From: Thiopseudomonas sp.
GTDB taxonomy: Bacteria > Pseudomonadota > Gammaproteobacteria > Pseudomonadales > Pseudomonadaceae
Length of the DNA stretch: 64,000 bases
Reading direction: 5' to 3'
Assembly: GCA_023228985.1 (NCBI GenBank)
Contig: JALOAC010000002.1
Span: 108,153 to 172,152 of the forward strand
Position 1 is the stretch's first letter, and every line of letters begins with the position of its first letter. The notes beneath the pieces were generated by a model. The model made no database searches and was not told the DNA's origin. It worked only from the letters and a program-made list of their open reading frames with translations. Of the stretch, positions 61,003-64,000 are shown one piece after another. Both the position numbers and the translations under genes were made by a program.

Positions 61003-61803
61003 ATGTCTAAGATATTCAGAGTAGCTCTGTGTGTGTTTACGCTGTACCTAACCGGCTGTTCAGCAATTAATGTAGAGAAAAAATATCGCAGCAACAGCTA
61101 TGACAACAGAATACAGTGGATCGTTCTGCACTATACCTCAGCCGACTTTGATGACTCCTTGCACCTGTTAACAAATACAGCTGTCAGCAGCCATTATTTA
61201 ATCAGTGAACAGCCCGTTAAAGTGTATCAATTAGTCGACGAAAGCAAGCGCGCTTGGCATGCAGGGGATAGCTCATGGCGTGGTCGCACATGGTTAAATG
61301 CAACCAGTATAGGTATAGAGTTGGTGCATCCGGGCTATACCGAGCAGGCAGGGGAGCGAATTTGGCATGACTGGTCAACCGAGCAAATAGACAGTCTGAT
61401 TGTTCTTTTGCACGATATTTTGTACAGATACCAGTTACCCATTGAAAGCGTTATTGGTCATAGTGATATAGCGCCACAGCGTAAAGTAGACCCTGGCCCT
61501 AAGTTTCCTTGGTCAAGACTGGCGCAAGAAGGCATGATTCGCTGGCCATTAACAACTGACATTGATTTTTACGAGCCCATATTTCTTGTTGAGCTGCCCG
61601 ATGCCTTGTGGTTCCAAGAACAACTAGCGGCATTGGGTTATGCCATACACCAGAGTGCAGAATTTGATGAGCAGACCCAGCGCGTTATAAGCGTACTACA
61701 GATGAAGTACCGCCCTAGTGACTTTTCAGGCACAGCAGATGCTGAAACGGCGGCTATCCTTCAATCGCTTACAGAGCAGCAAAAACAAGCACAGGAACAA
61801 TAA
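61003..61803 (+). CDS. Lipoprotein N-acetylmuramoyl-L-alanine amidase (AmiD/AmpDh-like)
   Basis: The 266-residue lipoprotein (signal ending LYLTGC, Cys19) has an Amidase_2 zinc domain with His43 in IVLHYTSADF and the second His/Asp pair in GHSDIAPQRKVDPGP. A C-terminal peptidoglycan-binding helix domain follows (about 200-260; FQEQLAALGYAI, VISVLQMKYRPSDFSG, AILQSL). It likely trims peptidoglycan or anhydro-muropeptides from the outer-membrane inner face, like E. coli AmiD or P. aeruginosa AmpDh2. It is distinct from the cytoplasmic AmpD at 41.5 kb. It overlaps the next gene by one base (TAATG). Confidence 0.9.
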   Translation: MSKIFRVALCVFTLYLTGCSAINVEKKYRSNSYDNRIQWIVLHYTSADFDDSLHLLTNTAVSSHYLISEQPVKVYQLVDESKRAWHAGDSSWRGRTWLNATSIGIELVHPGYTEQAGERIWHDWSTEQIDSLIVLLHDILYRYQLPIESVIGHSDIAPQRKVDPGPKFPWSRLAQEGMIRWPLTTDIDFYEPIFLVELPDALWFQEQLAALGYAIHQSAEFDEQTQRVISVLQMKYRPSDFSGTADAETAAILQSLTEQQKQAQEQ

Positions 61804-63029
61804 TGCTAAACACGCTTTGGTTAAGCTTTTTTATCGTAGCAACTGTAGCCGGCTTGACCCAGTGGTTGCAAGGTGATGCCATGGTGTGGGCGGCGATGGT
61901 GGAAAGCTTATTCAGCATGGCTAAGCTTTCTGTTGAGGTCATGATTTTGCTGTTTGGCACACTTACTCTTTGGTTAGGGTTTCTGCGTATCGCGGAGCAG
62001 GCAGGATTGGTAGATCGACTAGCAAGACTGCTATCGCCTTTATTCTCCAAACTCATGCCCGAAGTGCCACACGGACACCCAGCTTTGGGTTTAATAACCA
62101 TGAACTTTGCCGCTAACAGTCTAGGCCTAGATAATGCCGCAACACCAATTGGCCTGAAGGCGATGCGCTCGTTACAAAGTTTAAATAGCTCGTCAACTAC
62201 GGCCAGTAATGCACAAATCCTTTTTTTAGTACTAAACGCATCCTCCTTGACGCTGTTGCCCGTTACTATCTTTATGTACCGAGCTCAGCAAGGTGCTGCT
62301 GATCCAACGCTCGTTTTCTTACCAATCCTTTTAGCGACCAGCGCCTCAACGCTAGTGGGGCTTCTGTCTGTAGCCTTTATGCAGCGTTTGAAAATTTGGC
62401 ATCCTGTAGTACTGGCTTATTTGCTTCCGGCCGTGTTAGCACTGGCTTTGTTTATGGCGTTATTAGCCAGCTTGACGGGAACGGCGCTCGCATCGCTATC
62501 CTCCCTGCTGGGTAATTTAACGTTGTTTGGCATCATTGTATTTATTCTAACCTTTGCCGCGTTCCGTAAAGTGCAGGTGTATGAGGCCTTTGTAGAGGGC
62601 GCAAAAGAAGGTTTTGATGTGTCGAAAAACTTGCTGCCGTACCTAATTGCCATGCTATGTGCAATAGGCGTACTAAGAGCTTCAGGCGCACTGGATTTTG
62701 GTTTAGATGGTATACGCTGGCTGGTTGAATATTTATCCTGGGACGCCCGCTTTGTCGATGCACTGCCTACAGCCTTAGTTAAACCATTCTCAGGCAGTGC
62801 CGCACGGGCTATGCTGATTGAAACGATGCAAACGCAAGGTGTAGATAGTTTTGCAGCACTTGCTGCAGCAACTGTACAAGGCAGCACGGAGACTACATTC
62901 TATGTGCTGGCGGTGTACTTTGGTGCAGTCAATATCCAGCGCGTACGCCATGCCGTAGGCTGTGCATTACTTGCTGAGCTGGCAGGTGTAATAGCCGCCA
63001 TCAGTGTGTGCTATTGGTTTTTTGGTTGA
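61803..63029 (+). CDS. Nucleoside-recognition (SpmA-SpmB-like) membrane protein
   Basis: The 408-residue protein has about eight to ten membrane helices in two halves, each with a Gate/nucleoside-recognition pattern. The first half has MNFAANSLGLDNAATPIGLKAM, and the second has SKNLLPYLIAMLCAIGVLRASGALDFGLDG, KPFSGSAARAMLIETMQ and QGSTETTFYVLAVYFGAV. In Bacillus these halves are the separate spore maturation proteins SpmA and SpmB. In Pseudomonas a fused form is common. The transport role is not proven. It is translationally coupled to the amidase gene upstream (1-base overlap), so an envelope role is plausible. Confidence 0.85.
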   Translation: MLNTLWLSFFIVATVAGLTQWLQGDAMVWAAMVESLFSMAKLSVEVMILLFGTLTLWLGFLRIAEQAGLVDRLARLLSPLFSKLMPEVPHGHPALGLITMNFAANSLGLDNAATPIGLKAMRSLQSLNSSSTTASNAQILFLVLNASSLTLLPVTIFMYRAQQGAADPTLVFLPILLATSASTLVGLLSVAFMQRLKIWHPVVLAYLLPAVLALALFMALLASLTGTALASLSSLLGNLTLFGIIVFILTFAAFRKVQVYEAFVEGAKEGFDVSKNLLPYLIAMLCAIGVLRASGALDFGLDGIRWLVEYLSWDARFVDALPTALVKPFSGSAARAMLIETMQTQGVDSFAALAAATVQGSTETTFYVLAVYFGAVNIQRVRHAVGCALLAELAGVIAAISVCYWFFG

Positions 63030-63033
63030 ATAA

Positions 63034-63450
63034 ATGAACAGAAAAAAAGCAATCATTGTCTGTCTACTGCTAAGCCAAGTTAGTGCCTGTAATGCTGTAC
63101 TTCCGGAGCATGAAGATAATAAAGCGTTAGTGTTGGTTGAAAGTCGAGCTGGACATCATTTATCGGCACAGAGAATAGACGGCAAGAAAGTTACGGATGG
63201 GCGTTTTTTTATTTTAGAGCCCGGTCAGCACAAGTTGAGTGTTCGTTTAAGCTACGAGCGTGGTGGTCAGATGGGTTACTCAGGTTGGCGAAATTGCCTA
63301 GCAGAAGTTGTCTATGCTGATTTTCGCGCTACAGAGAAATATAGCATTCGCGCGCATGCTAAAGGTTATACCGCCAGAGTTTGGCTACAGAACGAACAAG
63401 GGGAGCGGCTTGTAGAGAGTCAGTCGGTACCGTGCGGGCCCCAGTTTTAA
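63034..63450 (+). CDS. Small lipoprotein of unknown function
   Basis: The 138-residue protein has a lipoprotein signal MNRKKAIIVCLLLSQVSAC (Cys19). The rest is a strand-rich domain (ALVLVESRAGHHLSAQRIDGKKV, FFILEPGQHKLSVRLSYERGG, YSIRAHAKGYTARVWLQNEQGE) with Cys residues in RNCLAEV and VPCGPQF that could form a disulfide. The pattern resembles small carbohydrate-binding-like or DUF2846-type lipoproteins, but I cannot assign it. It begins 4 bases after the membrane protein gene and is likely in the same transcript. It is the last gene before the rRNA operon. Confidence 0.75.
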   Translation: MNRKKAIIVCLLLSQVSACNAVLPEHEDNKALVLVESRAGHHLSAQRIDGKKVTDGRFFILEPGQHKLSVRLSYERGGQMGYSGWRNCLAEVVYADFRATEKYSIRAHAKGYTARVWLQNEQGERLVESQSVPCGPQF

Positions 63451-63512
63451 AGGACGATATAGCAGCCCACAGTGGGTAAATGCTAGAAAACCGCGCAAAG
63501 TTTAAATAGGGC

Positions 63513-63540
63513 TTTACAAGCAAATAAAACTCTGTAGAAT
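63513..63540 (+). promoter_or_regulatory. Upstream rRNA operon promoter
   Basis: TTTACA (63513-63518), a 16-base spacer and TAGAAT (63535-63540) form a good promoter. The discriminator ACGCACCTC after it is nearly the same as that of the downstream promoter, consistent with shared growth-rate (ppGpp) control. Confidence 0.65.
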
Positions 63541-63588
63541 ACGCACCTCGTTCGGCGTATACCTAACGAAAGCGCGACTAAGCATTTG

Positions 63589-63621
63589 ATTTTTAAAAAG
63601 ATTTTTAAAAAGATTTTTAAG
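63589..63621 (+). repeat. 12-base A/T tandem repeat acting as UP element
   Basis: ATTTTTAAAAAG is repeated at 63589-63600 and 63601-63612 and continues as ATTTTTAAG. The 12-base period is close to a helical turn, and the block ends about 9 bases before the -35 of the strong promoter at 63630. It is likely an UP element for the RNA polymerase alpha C-terminal domains. Confidence 0.75.
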
Positions 63622-63629
63622 ATTCACGC

Positions 63630-63658
63630 TTGACAGCCTAAGGGTAACACTTTAGTAT
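63630..63658 (+). promoter_or_regulatory. Main rRNA operon promoter
   Basis: TTGACA (63630-63635), exactly 17 bases and TAGTAT (63653-63658) form a near-consensus promoter, with GC-rich discriminator ACGCCACCTC. Upstream lies the A/T repeat block. It drives the rRNA operon beginning at about 63889, on the + strand and so away from oriC at 42 kb. Confidence 0.88.
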
Positions 63659-63704
63659 ACGCCACCTCAGATGCAGCGACGCACTTAGCGCAAAGCCTCT
63701 GAAC

Positions 63705-63716
63705 TGTTCTTTAACA
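63705..63716 (+). promoter_or_regulatory. boxA antitermination element
   Basis: TGTTCTTTAACA matches the rRNA leader boxA consensus TGCTCTTTAACA at 11 of 12 positions. It recruits NusB/S10 to stop Rho from ending the rRNA transcript. The rest of the 63451-63888 gap is the rRNA promoter and leader region, with no gene. Confidence 0.88.
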
Positions 63717-63888
63717 TTTTAATCAAGCAATTCGTGTGGGTGCTTGTGGTATTGGATGATAGTCAACAAGATTATCAGCAACACAAGTTACTCTGTGAAT
63801 TCATAGAGTTATTTTTGTCTTTTTTCATAAAAGATATTTGCGATTGCTGAGCCAAGTTTAGAGTTTTCTCAAAACCCGAACAGTATTA

Positions 63889-64000
63889 AAACTGAAGAGT
63901 TTGATCATGGCTCAGATTGAACGCTGGCGGCAGGCTTAACACATGCAAGTCGAGCGGTAACAGGAAGAAGCTTGCTTCTTTGCTGACGAGCGGCGGACGG
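63889..64000 (+). rRNA. rrs: 16S ribosomal RNA, 5' end (cut by window)
   Basis: AAACTGAAGAGTTTGATCAT and the following GGCTCAGATTGAACGCTGGC are the conserved 16S 5' end. The first variable helix (about 63952-63990) has the ends GAGCGGTAAC and GACGAGCGGCGGACGG. Only about 112 bases are in the window. The start is placed by analogy with E. coli and may be off by one or two. The operon continues beyond the right edge. Confidence 0.97.

Noticed and set aside
63464..63478. Short CCCAC/GTGGG hairpin after the last lipoprotein gene
   Set aside because: Only about five pairs and no T run.
1..64000. CRISPR arrays, tRNA genes, insertion sequences, prophage genes
   Set aside because: I looked for regular repeat-spacer blocks, tRNA-like cloverleaf ends, transposase motifs and terminal inverted repeats and recognised none.

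Overview
The window is chromosomal DNA from a gammaproteobacterium of the Pseudomonas group, around its replication origin. DnaA, GyrB, HemE, TrpI, MnmG, the ParAB proteins and the 16S rRNA 5' end all read as Pseudomonadaceae-like. Base composition looks closer to 50% GC than is typical of Pseudomonas itself, which suggests a low-GC relative (for example the Thiopseudomonas/Denitrificimonas side of the family). That taxonomic guess is inference.

Layout. Bases 1-6.9 kb hold the 3' end of ppx and the operon dnaA-dnaN-recF-gyrB on the + strand. Bases 7-12.5 kb hold a two-component system divergent from a dsbD / TlpA-like / dsbG periplasmic thiol-redox operon. A Fic AMPylase-family gene follows (12.7-14.1 kb), then trpBA with its divergent activator trpI, a small conserved protein, two tandem long acyl-CoA dehydrogenases behind a PsrA-type operator, hemE, and small exported proteins. 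From 41.3 down to about 24.1 kb runs one long - strand operon for an aryl polyene (APE) pigment-lipid: type II fatty-acid/polyketide-like enzymes, an MIO ammonia-lyase, a halogenase-like flavoprotein, lipid-tailoring transferases and a LolA/MMPL export pair. After ampD comes an origin-like region (42.0-42.3 kb), then rpmH-rnpA-yidD-yidC-mnmE, a lipoprotein, mnmG-rsmG-parA-parB, the complete atpIBEFHAGDC operon, glmU, a few envelope genes, and the promoters, leader and first ~110 bases of an rRNA operon.

The most striking structural point is that dnaA is not next to the origin. The DnaA-box cluster and AT-rich element lie upstream of rpmH at 42 kb, while dnaA starts at 837 with a single box in front of it. 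Re-inverting the segment between the ppx/dnaA gap and the ampD/rpmH gap would restore the usual Pseudomonas order rpmH-oriC-dnaA-dnaN-recF-gyrB. A ~41-kb inversion with one end inside the origin region is therefore the simplest reading. It would place dnaA-gyrB head-on to replication and carry two perfect parS sites (inside recF) about 38 kb from oriC, while parAB stays on the other side.

The most interesting metabolic content is the APE operon. It has an ammonia-lyase for an aryl starter and a flavoprotein with a WxWxIP halogenase-type motif. It has no recognisable aryl methyltransferase, and it ends in two secreted proteins of unknown role. This suggests an unmethylated, possibly halogenated product related to xanthomonadins. 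No transposases, CRISPR arrays or tRNA genes were recognised.
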